This document shows, piece after piece, positions 43,013-54,498 of a DNA stretch of 64,000 nt. How positions within the stretch are numbered: position 1 is the stretch's first letter; each line of letters starts with the position of its first letter. The translations under genes were made by a program, and so were the position numbers. Source of the DNA: Pachyseris speciosa (lineage: Eukaryota; Cnidaria; Anthozoa; Scleractinia; Pachyseridae); the NCBI GenBank assembly GCA_016490735.1, contig JAEMWC010000047.1, forward strand, positions 1,041,001 through 1,105,000, read 5' to 3'. The notes below the pieces were generated by a model that was not told the DNA's origin, made no database searches, and saw only the letters and a list, made by a program, of their open reading frames with translations.

Positions 43013-43179
43013 CTGAAAAGCCCTGGAATTTAATTGTATATTTGAAGGGCGCTTGAAAAGCCCTTGAAAAGAAGAAATAATGAAAAGTCCTTGAATTTTT
43101 TGTTCAGATGGGAAATGATATAACATTACAGTTAGTTACCCAATTTCCGGACACTTTTTGCAAAATTGTGATATCTTAC

Positions 43180-43230
43180 CTTGAAACTGCACTAATGAGC
43201 TAAAAGTTAGCCACAGTGTAACTTCCATTG
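43180..43230 (-). CDS. Candidate 51-nt exon, copy B
   Basis: It has the same boundaries as in copy A: TTGCCAG | CAATGG ... TTTCAAG | GTAAGATAT. It reads MEVTLWLTFSSLVQFQG, phase 1 at both ends. It is identical in protein to copy C. Confidence 0.4.
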
Positions 43231-43298
43231 CTGGCAATTAGGGCATGAAGTTTCATCGCTTGAAGCTCGTTGGTTTCTTTGTAATTGCGGAAAGACTA

Positions 43299-43796
43299 CA
43301 GTAAAAACCTGCATACAAGAACACCCATTTTCGGGGTTCAGGCTGATTGGGTTCTTATATATCGGGTATTTTAGGTCAAGTCAGCCTGAAAGTGTTCTTA
43401 AGTGTTCTTAATTTTTTACTTCTAAAAAAATGTAAGGGATTTACTAACTATGATGAAATACATAACTTTGAGAGAAAAGTAAACTTTTACAAATGGTGAC
43501 ATTCATTTCATTGCATATTTTTCATGTAATTATAAGACTTTTAATTCCAAATACAGTTGTTGTACATTTGTTATACACAGCAAGTGAAATTACTAGCATT
43601 TATACAGAGAGGTGCAATACCACAGTGAAGCTTCAGACGCTGTTTGTTCTATTAAACTGAAAAGGGAAGAGTTTTTATATATAACAACAATTTTCAATTT
43701 TCACGCTGAATGTGTTCTTGTGTATATGCTCCCTTTTTACCAAATTTCAGCCTGGGTGATCTTAATCCACATGTTCTTGTATGCGGGTTTTTACTG
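43299..43796. mobile_element. TA-target MITE in copy B, 498 bp
   Basis: TA | CAGTAAAAACCTGCATACAA ... ATGCGGGTTTTTACTG | TA. The empty site GAAAGACTACGTCAAATTC is seen in copies A (31314) and C (45600). The TA duplication and CAGT ends fit Tc1/mariner-type elements. The interior includes a second GTGTTCTTGT/ACAAGAACAC pairing and no transposase. Confidence 0.85.
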
Positions 43797-44253
43797 TACG
43801 TCAAATTCGGTGCCCTAATTTAGGACAGGTTGCCCTATTTCGGGACGATCGATATAAGATAAATACTCCATTTTTCTTTGAAATATTCCTGGTCATGCAA
43901 AAATCATATAAAAGTCAAATAAAAAAACATTCCTTTAAAAAGTTATATTTTGTCCGAATTTTAAAGTATTAGGGATAAAGCCGTAAGACCGCAAATGCCG
44001 GAGTTTGGCAAGATTATCATGGGTCAATAATGTTAAACTCATGCAGTCCTGGAGTCAAAAATCGTTATTCTTAAAAAAAAAAACAATTGCGCTTCGGTGA
44101 AAACTTTGGACTAAACGTTTGTTCTTTGAAAGATAAACAAACCAATTCTACTTTACTGATAACTAAAATTAAAAATAAATCGTAATGATAGAATGATACA
44201 AATTTAATTAGTAGGCGAAGAGCCACCTTGTGGAAGTACTACTAATAAATCGT

Positions 44254-44260
44254 TATTATT

Positions 44261-44344
<84 letters not shown>

Positions 44345-44345
44345 T
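44254..44345. repeat. (GAT)n microsatellite, ~27 units, B/C junction
   Basis: After CGTTATTATTAT the run changes to uninterrupted GAT. The other three junctions have (TTA)n at the same position: 41634-41690, 49525-49580 and 62678-62769. The last of these is interrupted by GTG. The poly-Asp and poly-Tyr frames over these runs are artefacts. Confidence 0.95.
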
Positions 44346-44580
44346 AGTTTCGAGGGATCTTCTTCATTCCTTGTTAATAATCATGAAAAATCTGGGACCA
44401 GAGGAAATAGTCCAAGAAGTCCGGATAATCGAGGTTCGAATGTAGTAGTAGAGAACGGACCAATTCGTACAAGTCACAGCAGATCTGAATGAGTACAGTG
44501 CATTTGTTTGTAATTTAGTTATATTTTAAAAGAAGGTTGTAATTTCAAGATACGTAATTATGTGTACTTCGTTTCAACAG

Positions 44581-44646
44581 CTCTAGATGAGCGAGACATA
44601 GACCCATACGAGAGAAGGGCACTGTTGAGGTGGCTGTCCACTGAAG
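44581..44646 (+). CDS. Candidate hypervariable 66-nt exon, copy C
   Basis: It has the same splice-like boundaries as in B. Residues: LDERDIDPYERRALLRWLST, then EG. It differs from copy E at 4 of 66 positions, three of them changing the amino acid, and from B and D much more. B and D share the PYDRR...FRRL form, and C and E the PYERRALL.WLST form. Confidence 0.45.
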
Positions 44647-45117
44647 GTAACTTTGAAAGATATCAGTGGTAAACTTAGGACAACATACTAATGAAAGACG
44701 GGAGTAATGTTTGCACAATTGTCTATACAATGACGATACAATAAGTCACTTTTCCTAATTACAACAATATGACATTACCATTGCCTAAGTGTACCACTCG
44801 AAAGCATTGGATAAGTAGTGTGTATTGTAACTCAAAACTGTATATTTTCCTCTGTATTGCTGATATAATTGGGAGTGGAAGCTGAATAATTGGACCTCGA
44901 TTATTCATTATTCTTTGCGTGTTTTTTCGAATTATGGATTACTCTTGTTAAACTTTTGTGGGTTATTCATTATTCATCATTATTTCTTCAATACTGCAAT
45001 CAAATACATGGCCTAGCCCGTTAATTTCGTCTCCTCTTTTGGACCCAGTAGAGATTACCCTCAAGTAGTGCTATTATAAATCAAAACAGTCACAGGCACA
45101 TTGCTGAACACCTCGAT

Positions 45118-45323
45118 CTAATATTGACAGACACGGTGTCTAGGTTGATCACCAGAGGAGTCCTTATCCGACACGTCTTTATTTTCCACGATTTCCTCGT
45201 CAGACGAGTCAATATCACTGTCAGCGCTACCTTTAAACAGTCGTTCGATTCTATCCGCTTCCTTTATGGGGAGCTTGTAGGATTTCAATACGACACAAGG
45301 GTTCGTGCTACTCCTTGAAGTCC
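45118..45323 (-). CDS. Candidate acidic terminal exon, copy C, open
   Basis: The acceptor CTTTTCAG|GG is followed by an open frame TSRSSTNPCVVLKSYKLPIK, EADRIERLFKG, then SADSDIDSSDEEIVENKDVS and PRHRVCQY, stop. Joined in phase with the 51-nt exon, it would complete a small acidic protein. Of the copies seen, only A and C keep this frame open. The acidic block resembles transposase N-termini but is not diagnostic. Confidence 0.4.
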
Positions 45324-45490
45324 CTGAAAAGCCCTGGAATTTAATTGTATATTTCAAGGGCGGTTAAAACGCCCTTGAAAAGAAAAAATAATGAAAACTC
45401 CTTGAATTTTTTGTTCAGATGGGAAATGATATAACATTACAGTTAGTTGCCCAATTTCCGGACACTTTTTGCAAAATTGTAATATCTTAC

Positions 45491-45541
45491 CTTGAAACTG
45501 CACTAACGAGCTAAAAGTTAGCCACAGTGTAACTTCCATTG
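45491..45541 (-). CDS. Candidate 51-nt exon, copy C
   Basis: MEVTLWLTFSSLVQFQG between TTGCCAG and GTAAGATAT. It lies 168 bp upstream of the acidic exon on the minus strand, in matching phase. Confidence 0.4.
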
Positions 45542-45686
45542 CTGGCAATAAGGGCATAAAGTTTCGTCACTTGAAGCTCGTTGGTTTCTTTGTAATTGCG
45601 GAAAGACTACGTCAAATTCGGTGTCCTAATTCAGGACAGGTTGCCCTATTTCAAGACGATCGATATGAGATAAATACTCCATTTTT

Positions 45687-47378
45687 CACGTAAAATGGGG
45701 GTGGAAGGCCTACACATCTCCTACTCACATGTTTGTTGCTTCTATTTCGGTCTTTTGATCCATTTAGCTTCTTGTATGTTTTCAGCGGGTTAACATGATG
45801 ATTTAGAGGATTTTCATGGTAGTGACTAAATGGAGCCATGTGCTTAAAGGTCGCTTACTTGATCTCAAAGGTCATTTCTGGGTGACAAGTTTCAACGCCT
45901 GTTTGTTTGAACCCTTGTTGTTTCTGTTTAGGGACTGTGGTTTTCACGCCCTTTGAGGCATTTTATCTAAGTTTGGTTTGGCTCATTTAAGCGCTTCCGG
46001 AGACAATACAGCCAGTTATCTTTGTAAGAATAGGATTTTGAGCCGTGTAATAATCTGTCTTGCAATTTTTGTTTTGCTGGGCCCGGCCATTTGTATTTGC
46101 AGCAAGATGGTGTGCTTCTATCACGGCTTTTTGTCTTTCGATCCTTTCTTTAGTACTGTAGCTTCTTAGAGAGCTATGCAGCACCTGGAATTGATCGTTT
46201 AGCTTTAGTCACGGCTGAGTTTTTGTCATCGATTCCGCTCTCCGCTCTGTGACAGAAGTTTCTGTTGCGAGAGCTTAGATTTTTCCTCCTTTTGTTAATG
46301 CCAGTTTATGATAGGCAAGACCATGGTTTCGATCCTCCCTTGTGGATCTCATCAGTTGCCGGGAATGGCTTGATTCGAGTTGCTCTTAAGGCAACGCCGT
46401 TCTTTTTGTGAGAATGACAAAGCATTCTGTTTGGCATAAGTTTTCGCTTGTGCTTTTATACCCACTAGGCGGATCGAAAATACTGGATTTTTATTGGCTT
46501 TCCAGGTTGCCAACTGTGAACTGCGGTTTTCGATCCTTTCATGTTTAAAGCTAGTACATCTTTCCGCTTGTGCGACAATGTATGAAATTTCTAGCACTTC
46601 ATTGGTTTCGTAGAGTTGTGGAGATGTCTAATTTAGCGCACATAATTTCCGCGTAAAACGCAGTGTAAGTGCTTTCAATGTGGTGCGCGTTGTCTAGTTT
46701 ACTCCTGAACAGTGTTTACCAAGTGCTGCTATGTACTTTCTCACACGCAGCAGGACGGGGCCTTCCTGAAAACAATCAATCACGTAAAATGGGGGTGGAA
46801 GGCCTACACATCTCCTACTCACATGTTTGTCGCTTCTATTTCGGTCTTTTGACCCATTTAGCTTCTTGTATGTTTTCAGCGGGTTAACATGCTCTCTAAG
46901 AAGCTACAGTACTAAAGAAAGGATCGAAAGACAAAAAGCCGTGATAGAAGCACACCATCTTGCTGCAAATACAAATGGCCGGGCCCAGCAAAACAAAAAT
47001 TGCAAGACAGATTATTACACGGCTCAAAATCCTATTCTTACAAAGATAACTGGCTGTATTGTCTCCGGAAGCGCTTAAATGAGCCAAACCAAACTTAGAT
47101 AAAATGCCTCAAAGGGCGTGAAAACCACAGTCGCTAAACAGAAACAACAAGGGTTCAAACAAACAGGCGTTGAAACTTGTCACCCAGAAATGACCTTTGA
47201 GATCAAGTAAGCGACCTTTAAGCACATGGCTCCATTTAGTCACTAACATGAAAATCCTCTAAATCATCATGTTAACCCGCTGAAAACATACAAGAAGCTA
47301 AATGGGTCAAAAGACCGAAATAGAAGCGACAAACATGTGAGTAGGAGATGTGTAGGCCTTCCACCCCCATTTTACGTG
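45687..47378. mobile_element. 1.7-kb foldback element in copy C
   Basis: The ends are CACGTAAAATGGGGGTGGAA and TTCCACCCCCATTTTACGTG. Two arms of about 485 bp (45687-46175 and 46893-47378), nearly identical, surround a ~710-bp centre. A third, direct copy of the outer ~105 bp sits at 46787-46892, right against the inner edge of the right arm. The empty site CATTTTTCTTTGAAATATTC in copies A, B and D confirms the ends. The 63-codon frames in the two arms are the same sequence read in mirror image. No transposase is visible. Confidence 0.85.
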
Positions 47379-49522
47379 TTTGAAATATTCTTCTTGGTCC
47401 TTGAAAAATCTTAAAAGGCAAATAAAAAAACATTCCTTTAAAAAGTTATATTTTGTCCGAATTTTAAAGTATTAGCGATAAAGGCGTCAGACCGCAAATG
47501 CCGGAGTTTTGCAAGATTACCATGGGTCAATAATGTTAAACTCATGCAGTACTGGAGTCAAATATCGTTATTAAAAAAAAAATAGAATTTTAACCTCCAA
47601 TGTTGCTTTTACAGTCAAAACGCTAACTTAATCACAAAAACGTATTTGAATGTAATATGCTATTATTCCCTCCCCTCCCGACACGCGCTGGGTGAAATTT
47701 ACAGCTTTCAGGTTATCACTTGATCTGTGACCTGGGAGTAATTGTCTTTCTTGGCGCTTTCATTTTTAAATTCTTTACAGTATGGAGTTTGATATCACTG
47801 AAAAATAACAAGAGAGGGCATCGAAAAAGCTGCAGTTATCAGAAGTGCAATGAAACTGTCTAATACAGTTGTTTCTTTGAACTTAATTACGGGTGTTAAT
47901 TAAAATAATGCTATGAGTACTGTACCGTATGTTTGTTTGGTCAAATAAGATTTAAGTAAAATAAACAATTTTTCACCCCTGGAAACGACAATAGAGAACG
48001 AAGTTTAATCAATACCAAAACAGGTAAGCTTAACTTAGGAGAAATAATTAAAAAAATATATGGTATGCTATCATTAGGTGTCAGGAATTGAGCACACTTC
48101 CCAAAAATGCAATAAACTCTATAGTAGTCTTGCTCAGGGATGTGAAACTGTAAACGGTAAATTCTGATATGCTGAGAAACCTAGTCCTTTTAGCTTCACT
48201 TATGTCGAAATAAAGGGCAACCTCTATGGCGCATTTGGGGACGCGCGATAAAAATCACATTTAATAGGGAAAAAATTCTACTTACATCGACGAAAACTTA
48301 AATCTTCCCGCCTAAACGGAACGTCGCTCAGCCACGAGACCAATAAACGAAAGCCAACTTGTCGATAAGTCTTCGAAACGTGTCGTTCGGATTTGTTTTG
48401 TTTTTACAACGAAATGCAGAGTCGTAAAGTCAGTGTTCGGAAAGAGGGGTGTCCGGGAAAATAGGGCAACATACTGTATATCAAAGTCAGTAAAGTTATG
48501 TTCCATTTGCCTCTTAAAAATGCATTTTATATCTGTTGCTATTGACTAGTGGAAAAACTCCTTGAAAACTCAGTTTTTGGTGCTTGAATACTCCTTGAAT
48601 ACTCCTTGAATTGTTTGTACACTAGCCAGCACGAAGCCTGGACACTGATCATCATTGATGATCTTGTGAATTTGTACACAGTCTACAATGGTATAATTTA
48701 AAGTGGCTCTGAACCCCATGTACGGATTTTTTTTAAAACTTTGCAGAAAGATGAATCTTCATATGCTGATTGCAATTCAATAATAAACAACGGGAGTCAT
48801 CCGACTTGTTTTTGAGTTACAGGCACATAAAGCCAAAATTAAGGGTGTTTGTAAGAGGCTGTACTGTTGTTACAGTGACCCGTCAATTCTATGGCAAAAC
48901 ACTGATCACAACTTGAATTAATTGGGAAATTTTTTGATACCATGTTCATGGAAACGAACGGAGAATTGTGGGAGTATCGATCCATCAAAGAGTTGGTGTT
49001 AAAAATTAACAAAACCATTTTGAGCCACCTTAAGATGACCTTCAGGTTGTTTTTGTAATTTATAGAAAGATTAGTATATTTTAAAGTTGTTTACATTTTT
49101 GTGTGGGATACCTGTGGTATCCCACAATAATGTCATCGGGTTGTCAGTCTGTTACTGCCAATGTGTTGTAAAGTTTGCAATGGATTGTGGACAGTGTTTC
49201 CCACACATATACTCTTTGGGTACAAATTATTTTTTTTAATTGGTAACATATATATAATTATGACAACGTACACAAGAGCATGTGTACAGTGAAACAATAA
49301 AACTGAATTCATTAGGAAATCAGAATGAAATGCATTAGCTTACTGTATTTTCACAATTGAAGTTCGGTGAAAACTTTGGACTAAAACGTTCGTTCTTTGA
49401 AAGGAAAACAAACCAATTCTACTTTACTGATAACTAAAATTAAAAAGAAATCGTAATGATAGAATGATACAAATTTAATTAGTAGGCGAAGAGCCACCTT
49501 GTGGAAGTACTACTAATAAATC

Positions 49523-49572
<50 letters not shown>

Positions 49573-49580
49573 CATTATTA
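47379..49580. other. Remainder of unit C
   Basis: Unit DNA. On the minus strand: GTTATTTTTCAG|TGATATC (~47806), an exon-like stretch with ATGAAAGCGCCAAGAAAG, and the donor TCGAT|GTAAGTAG (48280-48286) with its presumed 5' exon upstream. The short frame at 48312-48506 covers this exon. The block ends in (TTA)n at 49525-49580. Confidence 0.4.
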
Positions 49581-49830
49581 TGTAGTTACGAGGGATCTTC
49601 TATGGGAAGAATCTTTATTACAAAACCTCAATTAAAATCCTATTTACAATCAACCTACTGTTACTAAAAATCTAATTAATTCATCAAAACACTATAAAGA
49701 AAATTAGAAAGTAACTTAACCTGATATAAAAGAAGAGGAAATAGATATAAATTAAAAATAAAAGTTCAAAATTCTATAAAATTAAGAATTCCATTATGCA
49801 GAGATATTAAGATCATACAATCGATTTATA

Positions 49831-50720
49831 CTAATGACGGCTAAACCAGTGTCCATAAAAAGCCCAAAGTATAAAAGCATGTCGACACGTACTTGAGATA
49901 TCCGCACTAGCAACATTTATTTTACAGTCCAATGATTGCTCTATCTTGCTACGAAACGGCATTTGCGAACCTCTGACGCATACATGTACCGATCTTAAGA
50001 GTTCAAACGAGATCTGTGTCCTGAGCCAAGTGATTACAACATGATAAGGCTCGATGTCTTTCTGAGCTATCTTGTCTGCGAGATGCTTTAAGAACCGCTG
50101 ACACTCGTTTCCCATTCCGCCATTGGTTCCAAACACTAAAGGCGTAAACGAACCCATTTCTACATGTAACACCCACTGCTGGTACTTGCGCTTCTTCTCT
50201 TCTTGCTCTTTGAACACTTCTGATGTTGGCTTGCTCTGGTAACACTTGGAGTTGACGTGCGTAACTCTAACATCAAAAAATGCCGTAACTCCTCTTGCCG
50301 AGAAGCCTCCCGCTTTGATGTCCAACCTTGCCTCAGAACTTGTAACAGCGCTCCTCAAATGAAATCGCTCGTTGTCCAGGGGTTGAATGTCATTAACAAG
50401 TTCCGTACACCGTCATGTCTCTGCACTACAAACCCCCTTTTTACAAGAGAGGGCGTGAGTAATGGTGAATTTATCCCCACATATGCAATGACTTGGTAAA
50501 TCGACTAAGGGCAAGTCATAACGCAAGCGCAGCGAGTCTCTGAACTCTTGCTTGTTGAGGGCTAAACCTTTGTCTGCGAGAGGCATCGCATTCAGTTAAG
50601 AACTTGCACCCTTGTCCCTCGATTGATTAACCAGACGCAGCAGGCCTGGGGAGAGGCTTGAATCAATGCTATCCATTTTCTCTTTGGCACTTGCTCCCTT
50701 AAGTGATTGTTGATGCCTCT
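49831..50720 (-). pseudogene. Zinc finger and PD-(D/E)XK-like nuclease region
   Basis: After the RT: SSLSPGLLRLVNQSRDKGAS, a stop where a Trp is expected, LNAMPLADKGLALNKQEFRD, then HCICGDKFTITHALSC (C-X2-C...H...C) and GGFVVQRHDGVRNLL after a slip at a G-run near 50435. The last frame (50358-49831) holds EARLDIKAGGFSARG, AFFDVRVTHVN, EEKKRKYQQWVLHVEMGSFT and PLVFGTNGGMGNECQRFLKH. The D...E..K-like spacing (LDI, FFDVRV, HVEMGSF) suggests a PD-(D/E)XK nuclease that cuts the target. Which residues are catalytic is inference. Confidence 0.65.
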
Positions 50721-52046
50721 TTAGCTCCTCTGTGGATCTTTCTCCTGGCACCATGATAGAACTCTGATGTAATAGAATCTACGTGCGCAGTGGTTATTAG
50801 TCTCGGCAGCAAACTGCTGCGGTGCCTCGGATTTCAGATCAGGAATGCCTAGACCCCCTTGACCCGTTGCTAAGGTAGCAAGTCTGCGCACCTCGTTAGG
50901 GAGAGGCTCTGATTGACCGAACAAAGTTGGGAGTAGTGAATCTTCAATCACTTCCTGGATTGGATCGACATAAACTTCAAACGATTCAATCGTGCGCATG
51001 AAGTAGGTGAACTTCGACTTGTAGCCTTTTGTGAAAGCAATATAGGCCGCATGGGGCTGGCTCTTCGCTATTTCAGAGAGACGTTCGATTTCCTCTTTCC
51101 ATGCACAAACCTTCTCCTCACAATATTGATCTTTGTATTCTTGCGACGCAATAACTGCTCCCAAATGGCGCTGACCTTCAGTCGTTATGTTGACTTCCTC
51201 TCCAAACACCCTCTTTGCTTCCTCCTCGAGTTCCCTAGACTTCACAATAAGCCAGCTCTTTGTCCCATTCACAAGGTAACCAAACTTTTGTCCTTCCTTA
51301 CTCAATTGCCTGTACCAGTTGTATAACTGCACTGTACTCCCTCCTCCAGCTGAGTCGTCTGTGAGCCACACCTGTTTAACCAATGGGCAATGATCCCTCA
51401 AATTCTGTATCATTATGGATGTATTAAATGCGTACCATGGCATCGCTAGCGGATCTCCCTGTGTGGTGCCTTCTCGAGAAAGTATTTCACCTCCCCCACA
51501 AATAAACAGTCTAGATGGGCTTCTATATGTGTTAATAACATAGAGCGCCATTTCTTTGCACATAATCTGGATATTGTGTAAGGCCGCTGACCTGTTCATT
51601 TGGTTAAAAGCTTTACTAGCGTCAATTAGCAATATTCCATCTGTTCCTTCTTCAACAAACACTTGACTCATTGCATGGATCGCAGCCTCCGCTCCTGCGT
51701 TATGACCAGCGCAAACTTGTAGGGGACCCGCCGCTTCTTTTATTTCCTCCTTTAAGAAACCGCTGACCGTTTTCCCCACTATTCTCCTTAGTACCTCTCC
51801 AACACCAATTGGTCTGATTCCCGGGTTCTTATCAAGCGGGATAAGCCTGCAGGACGTAAAGGCTTCAAGTAAGGATGGGTGGTATGATTTCCTTAGCAGA
51901 TTTCTTGTGAACATGGCTAGCTCTTCTCTCAATATTTTGCCCTCGGTCTTGAAGTTCTTAGAGCACAGGATTCTCTTATACAGCTCTGCGTCCATTCCAG
52001 ATGGTCCGGCTGAGCCCTTCGTTTTACTTGCCGAGTTGTAGATCAA
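50721..52046 (-). pseudogene. Reverse transcriptase of the 3.6-kb element
   Basis: 441 open codons, in frame with the region before it across a single TAA. RT blocks: KTKGSAGPSGMDAELYKRIL, SCRLIPLDKNPGIRPIGVGE, VLRRIVGKTV, DGILLIDASKAFNQMNR (motif A), REGTTQGDPLAMPWYAF (motif B), VWLTDDSAGGG (motif C, TDD), KFGYLVNGTKSWLIVK, then a thumb with RHLGAVIASQEYKDQY. The frame ends at 50721 after a shift near 50770 (SSIMVPGERSTEELKRH continues in another frame). Absence of an ATG at its start follows from its being the inner part of one polyprotein. Confidence 0.8.
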
Positions 52047-53197
52047 TTATTTGTCTATGAGGTCATAAACATTTGGCGGAATATAATCAATTGGGCCATG
52101 TAACAAACTCTCCTCTGCGATATCAGCTGCCTGTGGGTGCTTGTCCTGTAGTCCTTGCAGGACATCTGGCGATAGGTCGAGCAGACCGGACGAGCTCTCG
52201 TTATCTAGGAGTTTCATTGCAGCTGTCAATTTTCCTTGCAGAACCAGCTTTGAGAAGGCTTTGGATATGTCTTCAACCTTTCTAGGTTTCTTGGAATTCA
52301 CAAATTTCCCTTGAAAGAACCTCACTTCTTTAAGCAGCACATCAATGTCCCTTTGTTTCCAGAGTGCTAATCGACGCTCTATTGCTTCACTATGCTCCTT
52401 GCTTTTGGAAGTAGCAGATGGTCTTTGTAAAATCAAAGTTGGGAGCACCATGAATGCTTTAAGAGCGACCGAGTTCAAGTCAGAGTCTGAATTAAATTGC
52501 TTAATCCAGAAGGTTAGTTCTTCAATGAAACTCTTCCCTGCGCGACCCGATGGAACATTGAATAAATTCCTCCTGTAGTGGACGATTTCATCGTAAACAT
52601 CGTTGACAGTATTACAGAAACATGCGTAACTAATACTGCCCCAAGTTTTGTTCTTTGTTTCGGAGGGAAGCACATCATAATCAGGCAGATTTGGCTTGAT
52701 TTGATTTTTGGTGTTTTGATCCTTGCCAGTAGCGGTGCGTCCCTGGGGAGCTCTTTGATCAGCAAAGTCGGAAGAAATATGCAAATTCAAACCTTTGACC
52801 ACATTTCCGTTTGATAAATTTTCACCTTCGCATTGGGCGGGTTCAAGACCCTCGGTTTGTGACAACATAGAGGCACCAACCTCTTCTGTTTCGTCTAGAA
52901 CAGTTGAAGAGTCGCCTCTAACACTTATTTGTGACTTTTCATCCATTATCGCTAAACTGCGTGGTCGTGAAGATTCTGACCTGATAACCCCAAGTTCATG
53001 TATCCCACGTCATCCCATAGATCTTTCAAAATGCGCATATATCCTTTCTTGCATCCGTTCTGGTAACATGGCGGGTTACTTGAGCTTTTTAAGCTTAAGG
53101 CTTTTTCCCTGCATTCTAGTAAATCTTGATTCATCTTGTCAGTCCATTTTAGCCTTCCTGGTTTTCCAGCGAGCAACCGACCTGCAGCCGCCGCCAT
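52047..53197 (-). pseudogene. N-terminal region of the RT element
   Basis: The ATG at 53197 opens MAAAAGRLLAGKPGRLKWTD and KMNQDLLECREKALSL, a helix pattern reminiscent of Myb/SANT-like DNA-binding domains, then NGCKKGYMRILKDLWDDVGY. The frame shifts near 52950 into 52946-52047 (hydrophilic, then ELTFWIKQFNSDSDLNSVAL and a helical region ending VYDLIDK). A TAA at 52047 interrupts before the RT continues in the same frame. The N-terminal part probably recognises target or RNA (inference). Confidence 0.65.
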
Positions 53198-53442
53198 AAC
53201 AATAATATATTATTAGGGATCTTCTTCATTCCTTGTTAATAATCATGAAAAATCTGGGACCAGAGGAAATAGTCCAAGAAGTCCGGATAATCGAGGTTCG
53301 AATTTAGTAGAAGAGAATTAACCAATTCGCACAAGTTACAGCAGATCTGAATGAGTACAGTGCATTTGTTTGTAATTTAGTTATATTTTAAAAGAAGGTT
53401 GTAATTTCACGATACGTAATTATGTGTACTTCGTTTCAACAG

Positions 53443-53508
53443 CTCTAGATGGGCGAGACATGGACCCATATGACAGAAGGGTCATATTCAGGCGTCTGTC
53501 CATTGAAG
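53443..53508 (+). CDS. Candidate hypervariable 66-nt exon, copy D
   Basis: It is bounded by CAACAG and GAAG|GTAACT. Residues: LDGRDMDPYDRRVIFRRLSI, then EG. The 50 bp before and more than 150 bp after are almost unchanged against copy E, whereas the exon differs at about 10 of 66 positions. Confidence 0.45.
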
Positions 53509-54498
53509 GTAACTTTGAAAGATATCAGTGGTAAACTTAGGCCAACATACTAATGAAAGACGGGAGTAATGTTTGCACAATTGTCTGTATACAATGACGA
53601 TACAATAAGTCACTTTTCCTAATTACAACAATATGACATTACCATTGCCTAAGTGTACCACTCGAAAGCATTGGATAACTAGTGTGTATTGTAACTCAAA
53701 ACTGTATATTTTCCTCTGTATTGCTGATATAATTGGGAGTGGAAGCTGAATAATTGGACCTCAATTATTCATTATTCTTTGCGTGTTTTTTCGAATTATG
53801 GATTATTCTTTTTAAACTTTTGTGGTTTATTCATTAGTCATCACTATTTCTTCAATACATGAAATATTTCCCCTGTTAATTAAAACTTGATTTCAGGTTT
53901 AATTATAATGCATTAGGTCATAATATAATACTGTCGCATTATACTCAGAGGAGAAATCTACTAGAAACTAGAAAGAATTAGAGCAAAACCGTGAACAAAA
54001 CCCGACGTAGATGGTCAAACCAGGATGAGATTAAAGAGGACTGTAATTGAAAATAAACTTGACAAAAATTGAACCGGTTTTTCACGTTAATCTCAGTTTT
54101 TATGAAGGTGTAAATTAGAAAAGCTTTGAAATGATCAGAATTTATTGAACATATGAAATAAATTTCAGTTAATCAACAACTCTTGTTCTATTGCGAACTT
54201 GAAGTTTTGCTGAAACACCCAATCACTGACCTCATGTTGACCTCACGTGAGAATCTTAAAGTCATCTAATCAGAAGGAACCTTGTTATCTAAATACATGC
54301 TTGCAAAATTTGATTGCTGTCTTCTTTCGTTCCCACACGAGATAAACAATTAGTCCAGCCAGCATTTTGTTTTTAGAAATATTCTGTGCTCTTCCTCGTT
54401 CCTGCAGCTGGGAATCGGTGAATCGCATTAGACGCTGCTACCAAGCGAACTTAATCGGCGATCGGGCTTGTTGAACTCTTTACAGTGGGGTTTCCCCC

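Larger units (their letters stand above)
49601..53214 (-). mobile_element. 3.6-kb RT element with C-terminal nuclease-like module
   Basis: AGGGATCTTC flanks both sides (49591-49600, 53215-53224). The empty site occurs at each other junction (GAGGGATCTTCTTCATTCC). On the minus strand the order is: N-terminal region from an ATG at 53197, 17 bp inside the right edge; RT (about 52046-50721); Cys/His finger (~50490); nuclease-like region (50358-49831); and an end with GTAATAAAGATTCTTCCC and no poly-A. RT plus C-terminal zinc finger and restriction-like nuclease is the plan of R2/CRE-type non-LTR elements. The RT belongs to a group with IRPIGVGEVLRRIVGK that I cannot place in a named clade. It is near full length but carries several stops and shifts. 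Confidence 0.8.

Noticed and set aside
44230..44445. Protein with a long poly-Asp run (and the poly-Tyr frame at 62656-62874)
   Set aside because: These frames are translations of (GAT)n and (TTA)n microsatellites at unit junctions; the residue run depends only on the repeat type.
45978..46169. Small membrane-protein-like ORF with a hydrophobic stretch (also 46896-47087 on the other strand)
   Set aside because: The same sequence appears in both arms of a foldback element in mirror image, with no start context or conservation beyond the repeat.
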